Below are positions 24,799 to 33,466 of a stretch of DNA of 64,000 nucleotides, piece after piece. The stretch's first letter is position 1. Every line of letters begins with the position of its first letter. This stretch comes from Paenibacillus sp. KS-LC4 (GTDB taxonomy: Bacteria > Bacillota > Bacilli > Paenibacillales > Paenibacillaceae): NCBI RefSeq assembly GCF_036894955.1, contig NZ_CP145905.1:5099001-5163000 (forward strand). Direction: 5' to 3'. The position numbers and the translations under genes were made by a program. The notes below the pieces were generated by a model. It was not told the DNA's origin. It did no database searches and saw only the letters and a program-made list of their open reading frames with translations.

Positions 24799-25329
24799 TT
24801 AAGCGGAATTTTCAGAATCAGGATTTAAACCATTTTTGAACTCTGACCCCCCGGCGACTTCCTGTAACCTAACATTGTAAATATGTTCAGCCATTCTAGT
24901 GACCGTCTCCATTAGTCCTACATTCTGAATAACCTGAATATCTATTTCAAACATCTTTGCTGGCTGGATCACATCTATGTATGACTCAAGCCATTCTCTA
25001 TTCACAGGGCATACCTGAGCAGTGCTCACGTAGCTATCATGCTCCAGAAAGGGATAGTCTGCTTTCAAAAGTGGTATATATGAAGGCAATACTGATCTGC
25101 CTTCTCTCGCTGCCTTCTGTTTCTCGGCAGTAGCTGATGTAATGGGAACTACAAGCGCCATCTTGGGGTTAATATCTGCAAAATCACTGTCATGAAGGAC
25201 AATTAAACTATGCTGGCCTTGTAGAATAAAGCTTGGAGGCGGCGTATCCGTTCCTTTTCTAACATCTTGAGCAGGTATGTATCCTTTAATGATATATCCT
25301 CTTTCAAAGTAATCTTGCGCCAAGATCAT
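24799..25329 (-). CDS. PemK/MazF-like toxin
   Basis: A protein of about 176 residues from the ATG at 25329; a GTG at 25359 lies inside an upstream hairpin and is less likely. PemK-fold marks are YFERGYIIKGYIP, SLIVLHDSDFADINPKMALVVPITS and the WLESYIDVIQPAKMFEID strand. MazF/PemK proteins cut mRNA at short motifs. It is longer than a standard MazF (about 110 residues), with an extra C-terminal segment ending in a hydrophilic tail. It is paired with a small upstream gene, which supports a toxin-antitoxin module, although the antitoxin does not look like MazE. Confidence 0.75.
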   Translation of the reverse strand: MILAQDYFERGYIIKGYIPAQDVRKGTDTPPPSFILQGQHSLIVLHDSDFADINPKMALVVPITSATAEKQKAAREGRSVLPSYIPLLKADYPFLEHDSYVSTAQVCPVNREWLESYIDVIQPAKMFEIDIQVIQNVGLMETVTRMAEHIYNVRLQEVAGGSEFKNGLNPDSENSA

Positions 25330-25347
25330 TTCCCCTTTCCAAATAAA

Positions 25348-25370
25348 CAAAAAACCCACATCGAAGTGGA
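25348..25370 (-). terminator. Hairpin with T-run between the candidate antitoxin and the toxin
   Basis: On the minus strand CCAC, a 6-base loop and GTGG are followed by six T bases, 5 nt after the stop of the 66-codon gene and before the toxin start. It is a short stem, so probably an attenuator giving less toxin than antitoxin transcript. Confidence 0.6.
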
Positions 25371-25374
25371 TTCT

Positions 25375-25578
25375 TTAGGACTTATGATTATTTAAACCCG
25401 TTTCTTCTTTAAGTGACTGTTCCATCCGTGCTTGTGTGTCAGCTGAACGCTTACCATTTACCCCCAAGTAATCTTGAAAGGAAACACCAAAACGATTCTC
25501 AATGGCTGCCATTGCTTCATTAAACGGATCTGATGGAATCGCATTATTTTGATGAGGGAACTGCAGAACTTTTGCCAT
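25375..25578 (-). CDS. Candidate antitoxin (67 aa) upstream of the PemK-like toxin
   Basis: A 67-residue hydrophilic protein from the ATG at 25578, which has GGAGGA 6 nt upstream. It begins AKVLQFPHQNNAIPSDPFNE and has a helical middle (AMAAIENRFGVSFQDYLGVNG) and a charged C-terminus. No ribbon-helix-helix or AbrB domain is obvious, so it is not a recognised MazE type. The order antitoxin-hairpin-toxin is usual for toxin-antitoxin modules. Antitoxin function is inferred from position and size only. Confidence 0.5.
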   Translation of the reverse strand: MAKVLQFPHQNNAIPSDPFNEAMAAIENRFGVSFQDYLGVNGKRSADTQARMEQSLKEETGLNNHKS

Positions 25579-25584
25579 GTTCAC

Positions 25585-26014
25585 TCCTCCATTCTTATTA
25601 CACTAATAATAACATAATTGAATACAACTTGCACAGAAGCATTATAGATCCTAGCTAAGGAATTCCAGCACTGATTGTAGAAAGTGCCACTATCCCGAAA
25701 AGAGCCCGGCAGAGGTCCTGTTACCTTATGTGGGGAATGAACTTCCCAGCTGGCCAAAATCCTTATGCACTATTGCGTCATGCCGCCCATAGGGCCAGAC
25801 TATTTCGATGGGTTTTGGATGGTAAGTTAGGTCCGATTGGTGCGTGAAATGAAGAAAAACTAGTCTAATTAGTTCAGACTAGTTTGTTCGTCTTTGTTGG
25901 AGTATAGTAACCTTATAATGGTCTACACGCCCCTTACAACTAAACCGATTCTATTTTCTTTCACTAGTTACCTTTTAATGCCTAACACCTCAGCGATGCG
26001 AGGATAGGGATAAA
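25585..26014. other. Gene-free region between the toxin pair and hsdR
   Basis: About 430 bp with no convincing gene. The leftmost part should carry the promoter of the antitoxin-toxin pair (AT-rich around 25600). A perfect 10-bp hairpin at 25857-25885 lies farther right. Short stretches of open frame in the centre have no start signal. Confidence 0.6.
25857..25885 (-). terminator. Rho-independent terminator downstream of hsdR
   Basis: Perfect stem AAACTAGTCT / AGACTAGTTT with a 9-base loop, followed on the minus strand by TTTTTC. It is 130 bp after the hsdR stop. Confidence 0.85.
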
Positions 26015-29000
26015 CTAATGATATTTTTGCTTTGTTTCAGCAATCCACTCTGGAAGTTTAGTAGTTAACATCATATTATGCTTCAACTTATTCCCTGCTG
26101 ATTTATTAGTTGCTTTATTAAAGTCCACACTTCTAATGAGATCATGAATATAAGGAACAACACTTGGTTGTGTAGTAGAATAAGCAAGTACTGATTTTTC
26201 AAGCGTAACGCTATCTAGTCCCCATTCAACCGCAAAATCATGCACCGCATTTTGTAGCTTACTCCATTTCCAACGTTCGAATGCTTCATCAAAATTCAAA
26301 CTGTTTGATAGGTTGCCAGGTACAAGCTCAGTGTCTACAAACTCCTTCAATAACTGCGCTTGTTCATGTTCCCCCATATTACTCAGCTCTTGAATTTGTT
26401 CGTAAATAATACGGAGCGTTTCTTTATCTACGGTTTGCACACCATATGGTGAAGTGACTTTTGAACCGATTAAACTAAGAATATGGTTTGCATCAATTAC
26501 CTGTGTCCCTGCTAACTTTGTTTTTCCGACAAGTGCATTAACAGGTGTGGGCGGCGATGGAGTGCCGGGTTGCCACGTTAAGTTTCTATACGCACCGAGA
26601 TATTGCAACCACGTATGCTCGTCAATCCCAAAAGAAACGTCATTCCACTTATACTCATAATATTGTTGAACCAAATTTAACTGTTCGGCGGCATCCTCAA
26701 AAGCAAGTATAAATGCTTCTTTTGCCTCTTCGTCATCTTTAATTGTCTGCCAGTCGGTAGGATTAGGTAGAGTAGGAAGCAATTCAGCAATTTTGATCTC
26801 TAGCTTTTGTACCGCAGTTACATAGGTATCAACAATTGCCTTACTGCTCTTTCCACCACTGCTATATAACCTCAAAGCCTCATTCACAATTTCTTCGGTA
26901 ATCCGTGGATATTGGAAGTTTATAATCGTTCCAAACTCTTTAGTAAAGCCAAATATACGGTTTGTTCGTGAATAGGCTTGAATCAAGCTTTGAAGTTCAA
27001 GAGAACGGTCAACATAAAGCGTATTAAGCCGCTTAGAATCATAGCCGGTCAGTAGTTGATCTGCCACAATCACAAGGTCTATGTTCTTGGCGTTACGCCC
27101 ACTACCGCCCCTTGTGGCACGTTCCACAATATCTTCAAAGTAAGCATCCTCACCATGTTTTTTATCACCAGCGATAAATTCAATGCCCGTAAATTCAGCA
27201 TAGTCCTTAAACATGGCTTTTACAATTTTAGGATCAAGTGGCGCAGGATCATTTTCATTCCCAAAACTAAAGGTCATAGCAATATTTAATGTTTCCCCAC
27301 GCTCCGTCAGCTGCTTCTTAAATTCATCATAATAAGCCATCACTCGATTTTTATAAGCAACGGTCAAAATCGCATTAAATTCCCTAGCTTGTGATTGTGA
27401 TTCCCAGTTATTCAAAATCTCTTCAACGACACGCGGAATATGTGTTTCATCTTGATAGATTAGTAATTTGTGTTTCTTCGCTTGTTTTTCAACTTCAAGT
27501 TCTGAAAATGCTTGAACTTGACGTTCGATATCTCTTTCTAGTTTATCTGGTTGTTCTTCTTTCATTTTCTCAATAAGCCGTTCTCTCAAATCTTCGTAAC
27601 TTTTAAACTCCCCCGTATTAATATAGTCAACGTGAAAGCCTAGTACGTTTTTATCTGCAATCGCTTGTTCTATCGTATACTCATGCAAATTAGGTCCGAA
27701 TAGCTTTTCGGTCGTATTAATGACTTCGCTCTTTTCATTGATCATTCCTTTGATCAAGTTTTCATCAAATAAAGGCGTACCCGTAAAACCGTAGAAGAGT
27801 CCATTTTTCTTGAAGTATTGATTTATGCTCCCCATCATCTGTCCCATTGTTGTACGATGTGCTTCATCAATAATAAAGATAAATTTCTTATCCGCCAAAC
27901 TAGCATCGTGAGCTTCTTTTAGTTCCTTCACTACATTATTTAGTTTGAAAGTTGTTGTCACCACAATGCCATTTTTAGCTGATTTAAGTATCTTTTTTAA
28001 CTGATAGGTGTGTTTAGTGTCATCAACGGAAACCGACTCATAAGCTGCATATGCTTTGAAATTCTCGCTCGTCCGATTGTCTAGTTCACGTCGATCAACA
28101 AGAAAGATCACCTTATCAAATCCTGCTCTAGTCGATAAGAACAAAGCTGTTTTGAAGCTCGTAATCGTCTTTCCTGAACCAGTCGTATGCCATACAAAAC
28201 CACCATGAGGTAATTTTTCATCATTATCCCAACCAAATGCAGCACCTTCAACGGCTTGCAAGGCATGGACTTGATAAGGACGCATAAGCATATGTCGTCT
28301 ATTTTCTTCCTCACGTGCTTCATCAATAACTAAGTAATCGCCTACGATCTGATGCGCCATAGGAATCATTAGAAATTGTCCAATTACTTGTTCCCAATCG
28401 TTTACAACATTATTTTTCTTATCCGCCCAATGGAACACGAAACTAGGGTTAAAGTCTTCATATGTTTTTGGTGTAGCGAAATAACGAGTAGCGATTTCAG
28501 AAGTCATGACCATCATCTGTGAAAACGCCATGAAGTTATTGTTGTATTCACCGTCACGATAGTAACGCATAAACTGTCCAAATGCTTCATCCAGCGTTTT
28601 ATCTGTCCGTTTTTGCTCGATATTGATAAGCGGCAAACCGTTTATCAGCAGGACAATATCAAAACGGTTATCGTTAGCTGTCCGCACCTCTCTAGCAATT
28701 CGATAACTAGAGTCTCCCCCACGTACTTCCGCTTTTTTGAAAATCGTCAAGGTGATTTGTTTTCTTGTGATGTTTGGATTATCGTCACGGTAAATGCCGT
28801 CAATCTTGCCTTTCGATTCTTCAATGGCTAGTATCTTCGCTGCTTCATAACTGTTGCTGATTTGATGAACTTTAGCCATCACTTGGCTGAACTCGCTATC
28901 CGTCAATTCCACACCTTCAAGCTGATCGGCATTCATACGATTGAGTTCACTACGCCAATGATTAACCAAGTCAGCAACGGTAACTTTTTGCTTGTTACCA

Positions 29001-29098
29001 TTTAGAAAGTCAGGCGCTTCCCATTTATATTTTTGCAGTTCTTTGACAAAATTCTCTTGGAACGTTTTCTCTGACGCATTTTTTGGTGTATCGCTCAT
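26015..29098 (-). CDS. hsdR: Type I restriction endonuclease subunit R (HsdR)
   Basis: A 1027-residue helicase-nuclease. N-terminal nuclease motif: NRFDIVLLINGLPLINIEQKR, a PD-(D/E)xK core of D..ExK form. SF2 helicase motifs: Walker A WHTTGSGKTITSF near residue 300, DEAH box FIIDEAHRTTMG near residue 415, the FTGTPLF motif and a late QAYSRTNRIFG arginine motif. It translocates DNA and cuts at a distance when the HsdS target is unmethylated. It is the third gene of an hsdM-hsdS-hsdR operon, separated from hsdS by 15 bp, and is followed by a terminator. Confidence 0.96.
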   Translation of the reverse strand: MSDTPKNASEKTFQENFVKELQKYKWEAPDFLNGNKQKVTVADLVNHWRSELNRMNADQLEGVELTDSEFSQVMAKVHQISNSYEAAKILAIEESKGKIDGIYRDDNPNITRKQITLTIFKKAEVRGGDSSYRIAREVRTANDNRFDIVLLINGLPLINIEQKRTDKTLDEAFGQFMRYYRDGEYNNNFMAFSQMMVMTSEIATRYFATPKTYEDFNPSFVFHWADKKNNVVNDWEQVIGQFLMIPMAHQIVGDYLVIDEAREEENRRHMLMRPYQVHALQAVEGAAFGWDNDEKLPHGGFVWHTTGSGKTITSFKTALFLSTRAGFDKVIFLVDRRELDNRTSENFKAYAAYESVSVDDTKHTYQLKKILKSAKNGIVVTTTFKLNNVVKELKEAHDASLADKKFIFIIDEAHRTTMGQMMGSINQYFKKNGLFYGFTGTPLFDENLIKGMINEKSEVINTTEKLFGPNLHEYTIEQAIADKNVLGFHVDYINTGEFKSYEDLRERLIEKMKEEQPDKLERDIERQVQAFSELEVEKQAKKHKLLIYQDETHIPRVVEEILNNWESQSQAREFNAILTVAYKNRVMAYYDEFKKQLTERGETLNIAMTFSFGNENDPAPLDPKIVKAMFKDYAEFTGIEFIAGDKKHGEDAYFEDIVERATRGGSGRNAKNIDLVIVADQLLTGYDSKRLNTLYVDRSLELQSLIQAYSRTNRIFGFTKEFGTIINFQYPRITEEIVNEALRLYSSGGKSSKAIVDTYVTAVQKLEIKIAELLPTLPNPTDWQTIKDDEEAKEAFILAFEDAAEQLNLVQQYYEYKWNDVSFGIDEHTWLQYLGAYRNLTWQPGTPSPPTPVNALVGKTKLAGTQVIDANHILSLIGSKVTSPYGVQTVDKETLRIIYEQIQELSNMGEHEQAQLLKEFVDTELVPGNLSNSLNFDEAFERWKWSKLQNAVHDFAVEWGLDSVTLEKSVLAYSTTQPSVVPYIHDLIRSVDFNKATNKSAGNKLKHNMMLTTKLPEWIAETKQKYH

Positions 29099-29113
29099 GA
29101 CTATCCCTACCTT

Positions 29114-30382
29114 CTATACAAACATCTCATTTAGGAATGCTTCTTTTAGATTTTGTAGTTTTTCTAACTTACGCTGATGAAGGTTGATGAGGTTGTCTAG
29201 GTCAGAAAAATATTCGCCAATTTTCTCTTGTTCTTTTATTGCTTTTGGGAACATTATATCCAATTTACGTTGCCCTGTAATTCCAATATAAGCACGTGTT
29301 GATTGTGTTGCTTCAAGTTTTAGAGAATTTTGAAAATCTGGTGAGTTAAAATATGCATAAAGATATTTTATAGCTAATTTTGATTTGTCAATAACCCTAT
29401 AATATGTTACCTGCGGTGTCAAAACAGCATATTCACTACTTAAACCACTCAAAATAGCAACTTCACCAATTGTTGCTTTATGTGTAATCAACACATCCCC
29501 ATTCTTCGCAAATCCCTTGTCTAGTTTTTTCGACCTTTCTGTAGTTATAAAATTACATTTTTTAAAATCTACCAATCCATTTTTTATATCTGTAGCCATT
29601 AAAAATGGAATACCGTAATCAACATATTCACTTGCTGTCGGATGCTTTTCCCCATGATTTCCATCCATTGGTTCTTCAATGATGCCTTCATCAATCAGCC
29701 ATTGAACCTCACGCTGTTCCCAAGCTCCAGTAAATCCAGCAAATCTCCGTTTTGGTTCACGCTCACCTTCAGCGGGAAACATTTCTGAAAGATATGCAGA
29801 TTTTAACTCTTTTGTCTTTTCTAACTTACGCTGATGAAGGGTGATGAGGTGGTCGAGTTGTTTAAAAAACTGTCCAATTCTCATTTGCTCATCATAATTT
29901 GGAAATTTAATATCTAATTCTTTTACGATTGATCCAGATAAATTCCCTTGTCCACCTTGTAAATATTTATCAATAATTTTCTGTTTTTGAGCACGTAACC
30001 ACTGCATAATAAATTGAGAATCATAACCTTCATCTGGCATTATTGCTAAAATTGCTTGATTAATTGCACCATTTATCCTTGATATACCAACTTCTCCGCT
30101 TGTTGCTCCGTAAAGTGCATAAAGAATATCGCCCTTTTCAACCAGCTTAGCTGATGAGTTATTTAAACCAGTTTTGGTAATGGTTAATTCAGTCCTATTA
30201 CTCTTGATTTCCGCAGAACGAATAAATGGAATATCACCATTGTAATAATCATTTTTACCAACTAATGGCGTTCCACCTGAGTAAGATATTGAAACATTCC
30301 CTAACTTCCGCTGTTCCCAATCGTGGCTATTTAGAAATTTCTTAAATCGTCTTTTTGGTACTAAATCTGTTTGTTCAGTCAT
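29114..30382 (-). CDS. hsdS: Type I specificity subunit S (HsdS)
   Basis: A 422-residue two-domain specificity subunit. Each half has a target-recognition domain preceded by a conserved turn (SHDWEQRKLG near residue 15, GAWEQREVQW near residue 215) and followed by a coiled-coil spacer (LITLHQRKLEKTKELKSAYLSEMF at about 155-180, LINLHQRKLEKLQNLKEAFLNEMF at the C-terminus). Each half recognises one part of a bipartite sequence. The two spacer regions are near-identical at DNA level. It overlaps hsdM by 4 bp. Confidence 0.95.
   Translation of the reverse strand: MTEQTDLVPKRRFKKFLNSHDWEQRKLGNVSISYSGGTPLVGKNDYYNGDIPFIRSAEIKSNRTELTITKTGLNNSSAKLVEKGDILYALYGATSGEVGISRINGAINQAILAIMPDEGYDSQFIMQWLRAQKQKIIDKYLQGGQGNLSGSIVKELDIKFPNYDEQMRIGQFFKQLDHLITLHQRKLEKTKELKSAYLSEMFPAEGEREPKRRFAGFTGAWEQREVQWLIDEGIIEEPMDGNHGEKHPTASEYVDYGIPFLMATDIKNGLVDFKKCNFITTERSKKLDKGFAKNGDVLITHKATIGEVAILSGLSSEYAVLTPQVTYYRVIDKSKLAIKYLYAYFNSPDFQNSLKLEATQSTRAYIGITGQRKLDIMFPKAIKEQEKIGEYFSDLDNLINLHQRKLEKLQNLKEAFLNEMFV
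29160..29854 (-). repeat. Direct 38-bp repeat in hsdS spacer-coding regions
   Basis: Copies at 29160-29197 and 29817-29854 share TTTTCTAACTTACGCTGATG and the next 18 bases except for about three changes. They are 657 bp apart, an in-frame distance, and encode the coiled spacers of the two half-domains. Recombination between them could delete or swap a target-recognition domain. Confidence 0.8.
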
Positions 30383-32943
30383 TGTCTCACCACCAATTCA
30401 CTCATCAATGCTACAAACGCCGATTCCAAGTCACGACTTTCCTCGTCAAGCGCTGCTAATGTATCGACATAACGATTGTGCAACATCTGTAGCGTGTTTA
30501 GTTCTGCTTTTAGTGGTAACTCTGCCAAACCGACAATAGCTTCCACTGTGTTTCCGAACCATTTGTCATACATCAAATAATCAATTTCTTCTTTTGTCAA
30601 CGTTAGGATACGTTCTTGTACAGCTTCTTTAAGTGCTTTTTCATCTACTTTTACTGCTTTGCTAAGTGCTGATTTATCTGTAAATAACTCTTCAACATTT
30701 TTCAGAAGTTTATATTCAACCGTTCCTTTACTTGCTTTCTTTAATTCCGCCTTGACCAACTTATTTTCAAAAGCCTCGCCAGCTTCATTTAAGATTCCAC
30801 CTAAAGCATCGGCCTCATCGCTATCTTCAACTTTCGCTGCCTCTACTAAGTCCGAAAGTTCATTTTCGATTTCTTGAATACGCATTTGCTTTGTTTTAAT
30901 TCTTTCTAATTCATCACTGTACAAATGTTTTGCTATCAACTCATTCGGTACGATCATACCAACCCAACCATTTTGCTCTACACGTTTTTTATCGCCTGAT
31001 CCTTTCGTCACCATATTAGGCACACGAGTACGTCCTGCTGTATAGAAATCACTCAATGCGATAATTTCTGTATCATGTGTCAGTGCATTCTTCCAAATCT
31101 CCGCCACAATCTGATACCCGTTATAAACATCAATATGATTAAACTCCGCCAACATCGTCTTGACTTCAACAAGCATGTCATCCATTAACTGATTCAAATT
31201 GCTGTTGTCGTCTACGACTCGCAAAATATCCCAATACTTATCAACATATGATTTTGCTTTACTTTCAATCTCTTTCGATTTTGCAACAATGCGAGCGTCA
31301 CTTAATATTTCCTTAGATATTTCATCAACTGGCTTCAAAAGCTCAACATAACCATTACGAATTTCCTTCAAAGACTGATCTAAAATATCTGGTACTGTAG
31401 ACTGCAAAACCTGCAAGTCATCAATATTCTGTCGAGGAATCCCGCCAAGTAAATGTGCATCCACATCTTGGGGAATTTCTTCGTCTATTGCTTCAACATA
31501 ACGAGGAATGTTCATGTTATATTGGTTTTCAACAATTTCTCCACGATTAGCTAAATGGCTATAGCCCTTTTCCTCTCTACGCTCTACATATGTATCTACG
31601 ATTTTTGCAATATCTTTTTCTTGTAGAACATTCTGTTTCCCGACTTTAATAAAACTGCGAGAGGCATCAATAATCAAGACAGGCTCATCAATTTTACGAC
31701 CTTTCTTCAAGATCATCACAGCTACTGGAATACCTGTATTGGTGAATAGGCTACTCGGCAAACCAATGATACTATCAATGTAGTTTTTCTCCAGCAGCCT
31801 TTCACGAATCTCTCCCTCAGCCCCGCCTCGGAATAACACGCCATGAGGCAAAACAATCGCCATCGTACCATTTTGACCTAAGTGAAATAATCCGTGTAAA
31901 AGGAAAGCAAAATCACCTTTAGAATCTGGCGGCAATACCCCAGCAATTTCAAAACGAGGGTCGCTGACTTTTAACCCTGCTTTGTTCCAGCCTTTTACAG
32001 AATAAGGTGGATTCATAACGACTGCATCAAACTGTACACCTTCATTCGGACGTTCGGGGTCTTCCGGCCAATCATGCGAAAGCGTGTCCCCATTTTTAAT
32101 CGTCATTTTTTCTGGACGGACACCATGAAGTAATAAATTCATGCGAGTCAAGTTATAGGTCGCTGTATTCTTTTCTTGCCCGTAATAGCTCAAATCCTTT
32201 TGGACTTCTTTACCTAAATGCTTCTTAACCGTCAAAAGTAGCGAACCAGAACCAACGGTGGGGTCATAGATCGTCTTAACATCAGACATTTTTGCTACAA
32301 TTTGTGCCATGACTTCACTAACTTGTTGTGGCGTGTAGAACTCCCCTGCCTTTTTCCCTGACTCCATTGCAAACTGACCGATAAGATACTCGTACGCATC
32401 ACCTAATACATCACCTTTTTGCAAGGCTACCATGTCCAATTCCGCAAACAGCAAAATCAGAGACTTAATATTTTTACTACGTTCGTTTAGATTGCTACCT
32501 AAAGCAGTATCCGTTAAATCAAGTGTCGAACTTGAGAACAATCCTTTAAAGTCATTAGAACCACTAGCTACAGCAATTGTGCGCTCAAAATTATTTAAGC
32601 TATCCGTTACTTTTTGAACTTCAAAATTTCCTGAATTTATGTCTTTTAGCCACGTTTGGTAGAGATATTCAGGAGCAACATAATAGCCAAGTGCTATTTG
32701 AAGCATGTTATCTAATTCTTCACCGTACTCTATTTTTGCCTTTACATACTCCTCAACTAATTCAGATTCCGTTATTTGCCCTAAACCGCTGCTTATTTTG
32801 AATTCTTCCAACGTTTTATCACTCAAAAATTTATAGAACATCAGACCAAGCATGTAATCTTTATAACGGCTGGCATCCATTGAGCCACGTAATTCATTTG
32901 CTCCGTCCCATAATTTACGTTTAATTTCTTCTGATGTAATCAC
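30379..32943 (-). CDS. hsdM: Type I DNA methyltransferase subunit M (HsdM), long form
   Basis: A protein of about 854 residues from the GTG at 32943, which has TTGGAGG 7 nt upstream; the upstream ATG at 32967 lacks a site. The N-terminus (KLWDGANELRGSMDASRYKDYMLGLMFYKF) and the adenine methyltransferase motifs I (TIYDPTVGSGSLLL) and IV (VVMNPPYSVKG, NPPY near residue 312) are intact. After about residue 500 it has an extra 350-residue C-terminal part rich in charged helices, longer than the 500-residue standard HsdM. Similar long forms are annotated in Firmicutes. It methylates adenine in the target with HsdS. Confidence 0.94.
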   Translation of the reverse strand: MITSEEIKRKLWDGANELRGSMDASRYKDYMLGLMFYKFLSDKTLEEFKISSGLGQITESELVEEYVKAKIEYGEELDNMLQIALGYYVAPEYLYQTWLKDINSGNFEVQKVTDSLNNFERTIAVASGSNDFKGLFSSSTLDLTDTALGSNLNERSKNIKSLILLFAELDMVALQKGDVLGDAYEYLIGQFAMESGKKAGEFYTPQQVSEVMAQIVAKMSDVKTIYDPTVGSGSLLLTVKKHLGKEVQKDLSYYGQEKNTATYNLTRMNLLLHGVRPEKMTIKNGDTLSHDWPEDPERPNEGVQFDAVVMNPPYSVKGWNKAGLKVSDPRFEIAGVLPPDSKGDFAFLLHGLFHLGQNGTMAIVLPHGVLFRGGAEGEIRERLLEKNYIDSIIGLPSSLFTNTGIPVAVMILKKGRKIDEPVLIIDASRSFIKVGKQNVLQEKDIAKIVDTYVERREEKGYSHLANRGEIVENQYNMNIPRYVEAIDEEIPQDVDAHLLGGIPRQNIDDLQVLQSTVPDILDQSLKEIRNGYVELLKPVDEISKEILSDARIVAKSKEIESKAKSYVDKYWDILRVVDDNSNLNQLMDDMLVEVKTMLAEFNHIDVYNGYQIVAEIWKNALTHDTEIIALSDFYTAGRTRVPNMVTKGSGDKKRVEQNGWVGMIVPNELIAKHLYSDELERIKTKQMRIQEIENELSDLVEAAKVEDSDEADALGGILNEAGEAFENKLVKAELKKASKGTVEYKLLKNVEELFTDKSALSKAVKVDEKALKEAVQERILTLTKEEIDYLMYDKWFGNTVEAIVGLAELPLKAELNTLQMLHNRYVDTLAALDEESRDLESAFVALMSELVVRQ

Positions 32944-33257
32944 TTTGCAGCCTCCAATATTTTTCATTAATATGACATGTTACTGATGTAAGTTTGGTCA
33001 GATTATTTCTCTCTTTAGCTAACGTGACCCTACACATAAATATCCATAGGGAAATACTTCAAATTCATGAATATGTGTATATACGACCATTATTGCATCT
33101 TACGAACTACAACTTCAAGACTCCCCGTCCCTTTAGATATTTTTTCTACTAACTATTGTTGAAAGTTGCATCTGATCACTAAGTGAAATCAGGTCAATAC
33201 ATCGGGTCGAAGCAGATCGTATTCAAAATTATAAAGACATCTCTGATAATACGCAAA

Positions 33258-33310
33258 AAGACGTCTTAGAGAAACCCGGGACGTTTATCCCATTTTCTCT
33301 AAGACGTCTT
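33258..33310. terminator. Strong bidirectional terminator of groEL
   Basis: Perfect 17-bp arms, 33258-33274 and 33294-33310 (core AAGACGTCTTAGAG), with T-rich tracts on both sides (CTTTTTGCG on minus, CTTATTTTT on plus). It is about 160 bp after the groEL stop. Confidence 0.9.
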
Positions 33311-33325
33311 ATTTTTACGCAAACT

Positions 33326-33347
33326 GGGTTTCTCCAAGGAGAAACCC
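33326..33347. other. Second hairpin downstream of groEL
   Basis: Perfect 10-bp arms GGGTTTCTCC and GGAGAAACCC with two bases between. Its arms share GAAACCC/GGGTTTC sequence with the stem at 33258-33310, so alternative pairings are possible. Confidence 0.5.
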
Positions 33348-33466
33348 TTGCCACTACAGGCTTTTCAGCCTGATTACCGCATGGAGCATTAGTCTGCTCC
33401 AACGGCGATGTAATCTACCGCTTACGCGCGGTCACTCATCATCGAATTACTCCGATAATGATGTTA

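Larger units (their letters stand above)
32944..33466. other. Gene-free region between hsdM and groEL
   Basis: About 520 bp with no convincing gene. The left part should contain the hsdM promoter (minus strand). The right part contains a very strong hairpin at 33258-33310 and a second at 33326-33347. The base composition changes from AT-rich on the restriction side to GC-richer near groEL around 33300, suggesting an island edge here. Confidence 0.55.

Noticed and set aside
25640..25850. Possible remnant gene between antitoxin and hsdR
   Set aside because: Only short open frames without start signals; no similarity could be recognised.
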